Shown here piece after piece: positions 6,916 through 14,139 of a DNA stretch of 15,336 bases. Position 1 is the stretch's first letter; each line of letters starts with the position of its first letter. The notes below the pieces were generated by a model. It made no database searches and was not told the origin of the DNA. It was given only the letters and a program-made list of their open reading frames with translations. Source of the stretch: an uncultured Candidatus Saccharibacteria bacterium (GTDB taxonomy: Bacteria; Patescibacteria; Saccharimonadia; Saccharimonadales; UBA6022); NCBI GenBank assembly GCA_946886725.1, contig CAMPJF010000010.1, forward strand, positions 1 to 15,336, in the 5' to 3' direction. Position numbers and translations under genes: made by a program.

Positions 6916-8619
6916 CTATTTACTACTCAGCATATAGACTGAGGATCTGTTGTCGCCCTGCGTAGCACGCACTTGCCACTCGCCGTTTTGTAAAATCGAT
7001 CCAGCCCACGTCCAGCCTGCCAGTCCCTGCTGGTTAGTTGACCGATACGGAAGATACCGATCGTGACCAGTATGCGCATTTCGGAACCAGACTGTACAAT
7101 AACTGCCGGTGACACTAGAACAACCACTTCCGAGGGTGTCGCTACTACTGTAGCGATGCTCCGAGATGGGGCCGCCAGCTTGCAGTAAAGCCGGGGTGGC
7201 CGTCAAGGTATTAAATGACTGCGCGACAGTGAGCGCGCTTGCTGCATTGACGATACCGTGGCCCAGTTCATTTGTATATGGTGCGTTGCTCATTACGGGT
7301 AGCTTTGATGCCGAGGCTAACAGGAGTGCAGTGATATCATCAACTGACGAGTTGGGGCGAATTGATTTAATCAGTGACGCTAGGCTTGCGACCTGTGGCG
7401 ACGCAAACGAGGTGCCGTACAGCGCGCCGGAGTATAAGGTCGATTGATTAGTTGCGGTCCATGTTGGCGAGACGATCGTTCCCGAACCTGGTGCGACGAC
7501 GTCTAGGGCTGGCCCATAACTACTAAAACTAGCCCGTTGGTCACTGTTGGTTGTTGCGCCGACGGCGATCACATGATCGTTGAGCGCGGGGTAACTGATT
7601 GATCCTGCGGGGCTGCCCTGGCATCCCGACTCGTTACCTGTGCCGCAATTGCCTGCTGCTGCGATGACGACAACGCCGTTTTGATAGGCGTAATCTGTCG
7701 CGGCTTTTAATGCTGGATCAAAAATACTACCGCCAAGGCTAAGATTAATAACATCGACTTGACTGTCAGTGGCATAATAGATGGCCGCTGCAACGTCGCT
7801 AGTATAGCCGGGTCCATCATCGCTCAATACCTGCAGTGGCATAATCTTCGTATTCCAGTTGATTGTCGTGATGCCCGTTGCGTTATTTCCGCCAGCGCCC
7901 ACTAGCCCTGCTACTTCTGTTCCATGAGCGACGCCCGCTCCGTTAGGATTTGTTTGTCCGGTCATTGGATTATTACTGCCTGCCGAAAAGTTCCAGCCGC
8001 GCCAGTCATCGATGTATCCATTACTGTCGTCGTCACAGTTATTTGCATTTCTATTCTGTACGCTACCAGTCCAGCAGGGGTCGCCGCTTTGCGTCACACC
8101 GGTCTCTTCAGAATTCACGGCCCAATTATCGCGTAGATCCTCGTGGTTTAGTGCAAACCCCGTATCGATAACCGCTACGACTGTTTCACTGTTGCCAGTT
8201 GCAATATTCCATGCGGCCGGTGCGTTTACTTTTTGTATGGCCCAGTTAGCTGCATAGCCGGGGTCATTAGCGGTTAATAGAGGGTAGTATGTGTATTCCT
8301 CTTTGACGGACTGGCGAATTTCTTCGTGCTTTGGTGCACTTGCCGTTTTGTCGGAGCTGGTAGCAGGAGTGTCAGCCTGAGGAATAGCGATCGTTGGCTG
8401 CTTTTCGCCTGGTGCGTCAGCCTGCTTTCTCGCCTCTTCGGTCATGGTTGGACGTGATGTTGTATTGGTCTCTGGTTCGTAAACGACGACGGGGGTCTGG
8501 TTTGGGTCATCGCCAAGTGATACTGGACCAATCTGGCTGTAGCGTAACCATCCTACGAAAACCGCTATGATAATAGCAAAGCTGAATGTGGCGATAAGGA
8601 TGATATTTTTTTGTTTCAT
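6916..8619 (-). CDS. Membrane-anchored subtilisin-like serine protease (S8 family)
   Basis: Peptidase of 567 aa. An uncleaved signal-anchor helix lies at about 5-24, followed by a Pro/Thr/Ser/Glu-rich linker to about 108. The S8 catalytic domain (about 110-465) has Asp152 in VVAVIDTGF, His232 in AHGTEVAG, oxyanion Asn323 in AAGNCG and Ser404 in YGTSFASPQ. All four are intact, so it should be active outside the cell while tethered to the membrane. No classical inhibitor-type prodomain is evident. The six cysteines fall in near pairs (182/195, 325/333, 500/508), suggesting three disulfides. A separate C-terminal module (about 475-567) holds the last pair and several Trp and Tyr residues. The ATG at 8619 has a G-poor leader with no Shine-Dalgarno. 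It lies downstream of, and on the same strand as, an eight-helix membrane protein. Confidence 0.93.
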   Translation of the reverse strand: MKQKNIILIATFSFAIIIAVFVGWLRYSQIGPVSLGDDPNQTPVVVYEPETNTTSRPTMTEEARKQADAPGEKQPTIAIPQADTPATSSDKTASAPKHEEIRQSVKEEYTYYPLLTANDPGYAANWAIQKVNAPAAWNIATGNSETVVAVIDTGFALNHEDLRDNWAVNSEETGVTQSGDPCWTGSVQNRNANNCDDDSNGYIDDWRGWNFSAGSNNPMTGQTNPNGAGVAHGTEVAGLVGAGGNNATGITTINWNTKIMPLQVLSDDGPGYTSDVAAAIYYATDSQVDVINLSLGGSIFDPALKAATDYAYQNGVVVIAAAGNCGTGNESGCQGSPAGSISYPALNDHVIAVGATTNSDQRASFSSYGPALDVVAPGSGTIVSPTWTATNQSTLYSGALYGTSFASPQVASLASLIKSIRPNSSVDDITALLLASASKLPVMSNAPYTNELGHGIVNAASALTVAQSFNTLTATPALLQAGGPISEHRYSSSDTLGSGCSSVTGSYCTVWFRNAHTGHDRYLPYRSTNQQGLAGWTWAGSILQNGEWQVRATQGDNRSSVYMLSSK

Positions 8620-8650
8620 GTTGTGTGCGTGTTGGTGATGTACTGTCTAA

Positions 8651-8659
8651 AATATAGCA
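8651..8659 (-). promoter_or_regulatory. Extended -10 promoter for the S8 protease
   Basis: TGCTATATT on the minus strand fits the extended -10 form TGnTATAAT with one mismatch. Transcription would start about 24 nt before the protease ATG at 8619. No -35 is obvious, which is usual for extended -10 promoters. Confidence 0.5.
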
Positions 8660-8670
8660 CAAACGGAATG

Positions 8671-8692
8671 AAAATACTGCATCATGGGATGC
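8671..8692 (-). terminator. Possible terminator after the eight-helix membrane protein
   Basis: GCATC and GATGC (8679-8692) form a 5-bp stem with a 4-nt loop. On the minus strand it is followed by AGTATTTTC. The stem is short, so termination would be partial. It lies just before the protease promoter. Confidence 0.35.
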
Positions 8693-8709
8693 GCGGCCAG
8701 GGTAGGTCG

Positions 8710-9603
8710 TTACTTGGATTTCTTTGTGGCTTTTGTTGATCGGTTGTGCGTGATGATCAAGAATGTATACACCGCAAGGCTAATAACGGTCGCGGTAATC
8801 GTCGGAAGACCGATTGCGTGTAATGCGGCAAAGTCGCTTGCCGACAGTGCCCAAACACCAATACTAAAGATCATTGTGGTGATCCAAATAATCATCGCTC
8901 CGATAAGTGCGTAGATGGCGGCGGTAAACAGTCGGCTTAGTCGGCCGCTGATTTTTGGCGTAGCGAGGTAGGCCACTAGGAAGAATGCGACGGGTAATAT
9001 AACCGGCGTGATAAGTTGTGGGTGAATAAGTAAGCTGACGATGTCACCACGATTAATATACTGTGAAACAAGGCCGTAAAGATTGAAGACGATGCCGACG
9101 ATAAAGGCTGATCCTATTAATGTAAGAGTGGTGATCTGCAGGCGTCGTACATGGTTAACTGTATTATCGCGACGGCCCAAAATTAACAGTAGGGCTGCAA
9201 ATACACAAAATGCGACAGCCATAGACACTGCAGGCGCCCATGCCATATTGACGAGACTACTAGAGATATTTTGATAGCGTGATAACTGCCACTCGACCGT
9301 CGACACTAATTGATAAATGCTGATTCCAGCAAGTGCTAGTAGAATCGAATTGAATAGATGATCAAACCGCGTCGTGCTCTTCTTATATATAAAGAAGCTA
9401 GCTGCCAGTAATATGATAGGCATCAAAATCTGGCCCACCGCCATAATCGAGAAATGGCTAAAACGCATTCCACTTGGGTATACGCGAAGCATCAAGCTAA
9501 TCCAGTAGAGTGCATTTATCACGAGCGTAATACCCGCTGCTGTTATAAAGGTTAATTGAATGTTTTTGGGCAGAGCGCTAAGTGCTTTTTTTGTTTTTTG
9601 CAT
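8710..9603 (-). CDS. Eight-helix integral membrane protein of unknown function
   Basis: A 297-aa protein that is almost entirely hydrophobic. I count eight likely membrane helices at roughly 15-40, 49-75, 81-103, 115-145, 155-180, 190-212, 225-252 and 262-288. Both ends are short and basic (MQKTKKALSALPK and NRSTKATKKSK), which places both termini in the cytoplasm. No catalytic motif, transporter signature or named domain is recognised. Its general look resembles the uncharacterised CPR membrane proteins of the DUF5671 kind, but I cannot confirm that. The ATG at 9603 has AGGA 5 nt upstream. It is followed on the same strand by the S8 protease gene, 90 nt away and with its own probable promoter, so a functional link is possible but unproven. 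Confidence 0.75.
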   Translation of the reverse strand: MQKTKKALSALPKNIQLTFITAAGITLVINALYWISLMLRVYPSGMRFSHFSIMAVGQILMPIILLAASFFIYKKSTTRFDHLFNSILLALAGISIYQLVSTVEWQLSRYQNISSSLVNMAWAPAVSMAVAFCVFAALLLILGRRDNTVNHVRRLQITTLTLIGSAFIVGIVFNLYGLVSQYINRGDIVSLLIHPQLITPVILPVAFFLVAYLATPKISGRLSRLFTAAIYALIGAMIIWITTMIFSIGVWALSASDFAALHAIGLPTITATVISLAVYTFLIITHNRSTKATKKSK

Positions 9604-9737
9604 AGTAATCCTATATTGTTTATGGCTTGATTATCAGCTGTTGTGGTTAAAATGTCTAGTGTTTTATCTATCTTTTTATTTTAGAATGCGACCGCGCATA
9701 TCTGATGGTGAATATTTGAAAAAGCATAATTTCACTA
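9604..9737. other. Divergent intergenic stretch, nothing further recognised
   Basis: AT-rich gap between the divergent membrane-protein and Clp-like genes. On the minus side it must hold the promoter of the eight-helix gene, but I find only weak candidates there (GATAAT or CATAAA hexamers). No repeat, RNA gene or convincing ORF is seen. Confidence 0.4.
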
Positions 9738-9766
9738 TTGACAAACATATGCATTTTACCCATTAT
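9738..9766 (+). promoter_or_regulatory. TTGACA promoter for the Clp-like ATPase
   Basis: A perfect -35 TTGACA (9738-9743), a 17-nt spacer and CATTAT (9761-9766, four of six) give the best canonical promoter in the window. Transcription should start near 9773, leaving about 22 nt of leader with a strong Shine-Dalgarno. The TTG of this -35 can be misread as a start codon. The Shine-Dalgarno at 9783-9790 shows it is not. Confidence 0.65.
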
Positions 9767-9782
9767 GTGTATAACCAACTAT

Positions 9783-9790
9783 GAGGAGAG
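9783..9790 (+). promoter_or_regulatory. Shine-Dalgarno fixing the Clp-like ATPase start at 9795
   Basis: GAGGAGAG lies 4 nt before the ATG at 9795. It favours that codon over the in-frame TTG at 9738, which belongs to the -35 box. Confidence 0.75.
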
Positions 9791-9794
9791 TACG

Positions 9795-11009
9795 ATGGCG
9801 GCACATAGAATGGAATTTTCAGTACAGTCCGAAATATCAACCAACTATGAGGCAGAGCAGGAGGTGAGTCCGAGTTTGCAGCGGCAACTGGGGCGTGCAA
9901 CGTTCGAGGGGTTGCATCTTGCGAATCCCGTAGAGACTCATCCGTATACAGACCTAGAACTAAAGTTAAATCATTCGATTGTCGGACAGCCTGACGCGGT
10001 GCGGTGCACGGTCAATGCTCTAAATCGCGACGAACTGCGCAATCCTAATCGCCCGCGCGCAATCATGCTATATCTTGGGCCAACTGGGGTTGGCAAAACG
10101 CAAACAGCTCGCGAGTTATCGCGTCATCTACATCCGGATGACGACAACGCCTATCTTCGAATCGATTGCTCAATGTTTGCCCAGCCACATACGGTCGCGT
10201 CATTGACTGGGGCGCCTCCGGGATATGTCGGTCGCGAACAGAAGCCGCTTTTTGATCCAGAAATTATCGAAAAGGATAAAAGCGTCGTCGTTTTTGACGA
10301 GGCGGAAAAGGGATCGGGGCAGCTACATGATTTGATGTTGCAAATTATGGAAGAAGGAGAAGTGACGCTCAACACAACAGGTGAAAAAGTATCATTTAGG
10401 GATTCGATTATTATTATCACGACAAACCTTGGGTCGACGGAGATGATGCGATTGCTCGATACTCGTCCGACGGGCTTTCAGGCTGTCGCGGTAGAAACTG
10501 CGCGGGCTACGAAGCAGCATATCGGTAAGGCGACGGACGCGGCATTGAAACAAAGCTTTAGGCCTGAATTTTTGAACAGGATTGACCAGCGCGTCGTGTT
10601 CAATCCGCTTGATGACAATCATCTGACGCAGGTGCTGGATAACTATGTCGAGGCGGCAAACGAACGCTACAAGCGAGCGGGTGTGCTATTGCAGATGACT
10701 CCAGAACTAAAAGAACGAATCGTTACAAGCACCGAGGACCGTCATCAATTTGGCGCTCGACCTATCCTGCGAGCATACGAGCGCATGGTAGAAAGTAATT
10801 TGTCACAGCACATCAATACTGGCTCTATCCCCAGAGGTAGTAACGTGTATGCAGCGCTGTCCGATGAATCTGATGCCAGCCATGAGTATGGTGAGGATGT
10901 AAATTTCTATTTTCAGCGCAATCCAATTTTGGCTCCAAAACCAAAAACGAAGGAAGTCGTCGTTGTCGTATCAGAGGCTATGTCTGAAGACGAATCCCAA
11001 GTAGCGTAA
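9795..11009 (+). CDS. Single-ring Clp/Hsp100 D2-type AAA+ ATPase
   Basis: A 404-aa AAA+ protein equal to the second nucleotide-binding domain of ClpA/B/C plus the D2-small domain. There is no Clp N-domain, no D1 ring and no middle coiled coil. Walker A GPTGVGKT lies at 95-102, pore loop GAPPGYVG at 139-146 (Tyr144), Walker B VVVFDEAE at 164-171, sensor 1 TTNLGS at 209-214, the FRPEFLNRID arginine-finger segment at 255-264 (Arg262) and sensor 2 GARPILR at 320-326. All are intact, so it should be an active ATP-driven unfoldase or remodeller. A TGF tripeptide at 226-228 sits where ClpC has its ClpP-docking VGF loop. The N-terminal 55 residues and the acidic tail (about 358-404) are specific to this form. 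It has its own promoter and terminator, so it is monocistronic. Partner and substrates are unknown. Confidence 0.9.
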   Translation: MAAHRMEFSVQSEISTNYEAEQEVSPSLQRQLGRATFEGLHLANPVETHPYTDLELKLNHSIVGQPDAVRCTVNALNRDELRNPNRPRAIMLYLGPTGVGKTQTARELSRHLHPDDDNAYLRIDCSMFAQPHTVASLTGAPPGYVGREQKPLFDPEIIEKDKSVVVFDEAEKGSGQLHDLMLQIMEEGEVTLNTTGEKVSFRDSIIIITTNLGSTEMMRLLDTRPTGFQAVAVETARATKQHIGKATDAALKQSFRPEFLNRIDQRVVFNPLDDNHLTQVLDNYVEAANERYKRAGVLLQMTPELKERIVTSTEDRHQFGARPILRAYERMVESNLSQHINTGSIPRGSNVYAALSDESDASHEYGEDVNFYFQRNPILAPKPKTKEVVVVVSEAMSEDESQVA

Positions 11010-11054
11010 GGGACTAGCGGGTCGTCGACGATCCCAATGTTAACGTTTAAAGAC

Positions 11055-11089
11055 AAGAAAAAATCCGCCCAAACGGACGGATCTTTTCT
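11055..11089. terminator. Bidirectional intrinsic terminator between the Clp-like gene and tRNA-Pro
   Basis: ATCCG (11063-11067) pairs with CGGAT (11078-11082), extended by an inner CC/GG with one bulged A around a CAAAC loop. The stem is flanked by AAGAAAAAA on the left and CTTTTCTT on the right. Read on the minus strand it ends in a run of six T right after the stem, an excellent terminator for the tRNA. On the plus strand it serves the Clp-like gene. Confidence 0.8.
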
Positions 11090-11165
11090 TGGTCGGGGTG
11101 AAAGGACTCGAACCTTCGACCTCACGGTCCCAAACCGCGCGCGCTACCAACTGCGCCACACCCCG
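11090..11165 (-). tRNA. tRNA-Pro (anticodon UGG), CCA encoded
   Basis: A 76-nt cloverleaf. Acceptor stem CGGGGTG pairs with CACCCCG, discriminator A, and a genome-encoded CCA ends at 11090. The D stem is GCGC/GCGC with AGTTGGTA in the loop. The anticodon stem CGCGG/CCGTG encloses TTTGGGA, giving anticodon TGG with G37. The T arm is GAAGG/CCTTT with loop TTCGAGT. UGG reads the proline codons CCA and CCG and, by wobble, probably CCU and CCC. A TATAAT lies upstream and a strong terminator 7 nt downstream, so it is a single-gene transcript. Confidence 0.97.
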
Positions 11166-11183
11166 ATAGGTGTTACCTGAGTG

Positions 11184-11189
11184 ATTATA
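11184..11189 (-). promoter_or_regulatory. -10 element of the tRNA-Pro promoter
   Basis: A perfect TATAAT on the minus strand begins 24 nt before the mature tRNA 5' end, predicting a start near 11177. The -35 at 17 nt (TAGAAT) is poor. Confidence 0.6.
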
Positions 11190-11254
11190 CCGTAATTTTC
11201 TTGTAAATTCTAGTAGCTTCTCTTCGGTGGCTTTTTCGGGCCAAAGAGGATAGG

Positions 11255-12772
11255 ATGGAATATATGAGTCTTCGTTTTTTTGCTCGGTTTTCTTTACTAA
11301 GGAAGGTAGCTATTTTGGAGCGATATTTTGTCGTTGTCGTGTTTTTTGCGGCAATCACAACCATGGTCATCAGCATGACTATCGGCCTAAGTCAAAGTAT
11401 CTGGTTTGACGAAGGGTATTCGATTAGTGTAGCGCAGCAACCTATCGGTGAGCTGATTGCATTAACGACTGTCGATGCGCATCCACCGCTGTATTATTTA
11501 TTGCTGAAAGCCTGGATGGCGATATTTGGGACTGGTGAATTTGCGCTGCGATTTAGTAGTGTACTGTGCGGTGGATTGTCACTTGTTGCACTGTCGTGGC
11601 TGCTTAAGGATTTGTTCAATAGACGTATCGCCCTGTTGGCGCTACCGTTTGTAGCATTTGCGCCGTTTCTTTTGCGATACAACTATGAGATACGCATGTA
11701 TTCATTCGTGATGCTTATAGGTGTAGTCGCAACCTGGGTGATGGTGCGTGCTTGGCAAACACGGCAAGCTAGGTGGTGGATTATATACGGCGCCTTAGTG
11801 GCGATTGGTATGTATACATTATATATGTCGGTCGTGTTTTGGCTGGCGCATGTCGTGTGGTTGACGATCATGGCATATCAGTCAAAGCGGAATGTAGTAA
11901 AGCAACCATTTTGGCTGTCTTATGCGGGTGCTGTTATAGTATTTCTTCCATGGATACCGACGGTACTTTCGCAGCTATCTAGTTCAGCGCTGCCGCCATT
12001 TATGAGCACGATAACACTATATGAGTTGACGAATATATTAGGGCTATTGATGGCCTATTCGGCGGGCTGGCAAATTGGACCCTGGCTGACTGTATTATTG
12101 GTGCTGTTTTTATCGATGTTTGCCTATGTATTCGCAAATGTATGGAGGCGGGCGGTAAAGCGAGAGCGTCAAGCGCTTCTCCTTCTTATTTCGTGTTTTG
12201 TTGTCGGCATACTTTTCTATGCGCTTATATCATTACCGCCAAACCCTCCGCGATTTATGGATCGCTACATCGTTCATATTTCTATTTTTTGGTATGCACT
12301 GCTTGGCGTGGTGATCGCCTATGGTTGGCGGCTAAAAAACAAAGTGCCGGTATATTTATTGTCGATAGCAACTGCGATTTTAATTGCAAGCGGAGTTGTT
12401 ACACAGGCGCAGATAGGCAATTATAATTTTCAACGGACACAGCTGCTGCAGGCGCAAGTGATGCGGCAAGAGATTGGCTGTGAAGATACGACGTTTGTTA
12501 CGGCGGGGCCATACGGATACATCGATCTAAAGTATAATTTTGCTGGATGCGAAATGCGTTATTACTACCCTTGGGACGTCACGCTAACGGGGGGTTTTGC
12601 TCCGGTAAATGATAGTGTCGATCGTATTAATACGACGCAAAATGTTATTACATCTCGATTGGTGTATATCTATTATGATGACAGCGACGTTGTATTGACC
12701 CCCGATGATCGTTTTCGACAAGTTGCGCGTCGTGATTATGATAAGACGCATGTCGTTATCTACGAGCGATAG
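11255..12772 (+). CDS. GT-C superfamily membrane glycosyltransferase (GT39/PMT-like)
   Basis: A 505-aa protein with about ten or more membrane helices. The first outer loop has the GT-C acidic signature IWFDEG (Asp52-Glu53), then HPPLYY at 76-81 and YEIRMYS at 144-150, all typical of the GT39/ArnT-like group. These enzymes take a sugar from a polyprenyl-phosphate donor and move it to a lipid or protein outside the membrane. Acceptor and sugar cannot be told from the sequence. The C-terminal 100 residues form a soluble outer domain with three cysteines. The ATG at 11255 has GAGGA 4 nt upstream, and an ATG at 11264 is a second possible start. No clear promoter was found in the 89-nt gap after the tRNA. 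It converges on the next gene with only 3 nt between stops. Confidence 0.85.
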   Translation: MEYMSLRFFARFSLLRKVAILERYFVVVVFFAAITTMVISMTIGLSQSIWFDEGYSISVAQQPIGELIALTTVDAHPPLYYLLLKAWMAIFGTGEFALRFSSVLCGGLSLVALSWLLKDLFNRRIALLALPFVAFAPFLLRYNYEIRMYSFVMLIGVVATWVMVRAWQTRQARWWIIYGALVAIGMYTLYMSVVFWLAHVVWLTIMAYQSKRNVVKQPFWLSYAGAVIVFLPWIPTVLSQLSSSALPPFMSTITLYELTNILGLLMAYSAGWQIGPWLTVLLVLFLSMFAYVFANVWRRAVKRERQALLLLISCFVVGILFYALISLPPNPPRFMDRYIVHISIFWYALLGVVIAYGWRLKNKVPVYLLSIATAILIASGVVTQAQIGNYNFQRTQLLQAQVMRQEIGCEDTTFVTAGPYGYIDLKYNFAGCEMRYYYPWDVTLTGGFAPVNDSVDRINTTQNVITSRLVYIYYDDSDVVLTPDDRFRQVARRDYDKTHVVIYER

Positions 12773-12775
12773 AAA

Positions 12776-14122
12776 TTATTTATTTTTGTAGTAGAAAAGC
12801 GACAATGGTGGATAGCCAGGTGTGGGCTGATTAACGTCAAGTCTTTGGCGTATCGGAACATCGAATGCATCAGCGCTACGTTTCGGGTAATATACAGCAA
12901 GGTCGATGACGTACCAGATGGTAGCTAACATCGCTAGGATTATGATTGCAACCTGAAGAGCTCGCTTTGTGTGCTGTAATATCTGCAACCAGCCAATTGT
13001 TATGAGTATGACAAAGAACGGCCACGCTGCAGTCGCCCGTAGCGAATGGGGTTGTCCTTCAATCGTCAGCGCCGATCCTAGGATGCTGAGGAGGATGCCG
13101 ATAATAGATAAGAGTACGAGATTGCTTTTTGTGGTGTGATCCCAGCGCCGCGTCCTAACGAAATGCCTCATTCGCATGACGCCGAAGTAGATAAGTGCGC
13201 AAATGGCGGGTAAGCTAGCTAGTCCAAGCATGCCTTGCGGTCCAGTGGCGTGCCGTAAATTTGTGTCGCCAGCAACGAATAGGAATCCCGGGTTAAGGAT
13301 AAGGACGAAGTTACGCCCCATCTCCCACAATCCTTCCAGTATCCCGTTATCGTGAAAGACGCTTAGCTTGCTAGAGCGTTCGAGCGCCTCTGGCTGGAGC
13401 ATAAACTGCAACAAAGGTAAGCACAATAGTGCAAAAGCGGGGATGAGCATGACGACCCATTTCAGTGCTATTTTTCTTTTGTAAAGCAACGTGCCGTATG
13501 CGCCTGCGAGCATGAGCGGAGCGGTAATTCTGCAGGGTGGGTAAAGATACGCTAGGCCAATCAGGCACAGGCCAGTTAGGGCCGCGCTGATTAGTCGATG
13601 TTTTGCGGATGGGCCATTAAATGCGATAGTTACTGTATAAAAAGCGGCTGCAATAAAGAGAGGGACGATTGCCGTATCCCAGGCAATGCTGCTCTGGACC
13701 CAGCCCCACGGTAAAATTAGTGCGATGAGTCCGCCAATTAACGCCGCTTTAGCGCCGAGCCATCGTCGCATCCCAAGCGCTAATAACGCCGCTGTTGCAA
13801 CAGTAGACGTAAGCGAAAAGGCGCGTAATGCATATTCTGATACGCCAAATATGTGAGCCCAAGCGGTTAAGGGGTATAAATAAATCGGCGTCGTGTACCC
13901 CCCGCCTAGCGATGCTGAGAATAGCGGCCAGCTTTCACCATGTGCGTTCGTGCCGTGAGTAAGCATCGAGATGACATGAGCGCCAGTTGCTGCCTCGTCA
14001 AGATAAAATCCCGGCGGCGTTATGTGTAAAAGTGTGAATCGTAGAATGATGACAGCGATAATCAGCGATGATAGCAGCCAATGGCGGCGGAAAAATTGCA
14101 TCATTTTGTCAACAGATATCAT
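12776..14122 (-). CDS. GT-C superfamily membrane glycosyltransferase (second copy, distinct)
   Basis: A 448-aa polytopic protein with about ten helices. The first outer loop carries PPGFYLDEAATGAH, with the conserved Asp42-Glu43 pair, and GGGYTTPIYLYPLTAW at 73-88, both characteristic of PMT/GT39-like enzymes that use lipid-linked sugars. It is not a close duplicate of the gene at 11255, because the loop motifs and lengths differ. The start at 14122 lies 17 nt after the stop of the acyltransferase gene on the same strand, so the two probably form an operon. There is no Shine-Dalgarno, but TATAGT sits 7 nt before the ATG, so an internal leaderless transcript is also possible. An ATG at codon 7 is an alternative start. 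The function would be in cell-surface glycan or glycoprotein synthesis. Confidence 0.85.
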   Translation of the reverse strand: MISVDKMMQFFRRHWLLSSLIIAVIILRFTLLHITPPGFYLDEAATGAHVISMLTHGTNAHGESWPLFSASLGGGYTTPIYLYPLTAWAHIFGVSEYALRAFSLTSTVATAALLALGMRRWLGAKAALIGGLIALILPWGWVQSSIAWDTAIVPLFIAAAFYTVTIAFNGPSAKHRLISAALTGLCLIGLAYLYPPCRITAPLMLAGAYGTLLYKRKIALKWVVMLIPAFALLCLPLLQFMLQPEALERSSKLSVFHDNGILEGLWEMGRNFVLILNPGFLFVAGDTNLRHATGPQGMLGLASLPAICALIYFGVMRMRHFVRTRRWDHTTKSNLVLLSIIGILLSILGSALTIEGQPHSLRATAAWPFFVILITIGWLQILQHTKRALQVAIIILAMLATIWYVIDLAVYYPKRSADAFDVPIRQRLDVNQPTPGYPPLSLFYYKNK

Positions 14123-14128
14123 ACGTCC

Positions 14129-14134
14129 ACTATA
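14129..14134 (-). promoter_or_regulatory. Possible internal -10 for the second glycosyltransferase
   Basis: TATAGT on the minus strand (five of six) would place the transcript start at the ATG itself. No -35 is seen, and the gene may simply be read through from upstream. Confidence 0.2.
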
Positions 14135-14139
14135 TCAGG

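Noticed and set aside
9738..9794. In-frame upstream TTG start adding 19 residues to the Clp-like ATPase
   Set aside because: The TTG is part of a perfect TTGACA -35, and the ATG at 9795 has a strong GAGGAGAG site. The extra residues would lie in promoter DNA.
11019..11035. Hairpin GGGTCG-TCGA-CGATCCC after the Clp-like gene
   Set aside because: The stem has a bulge and no T run follows. The real terminator is at 11055-11089.
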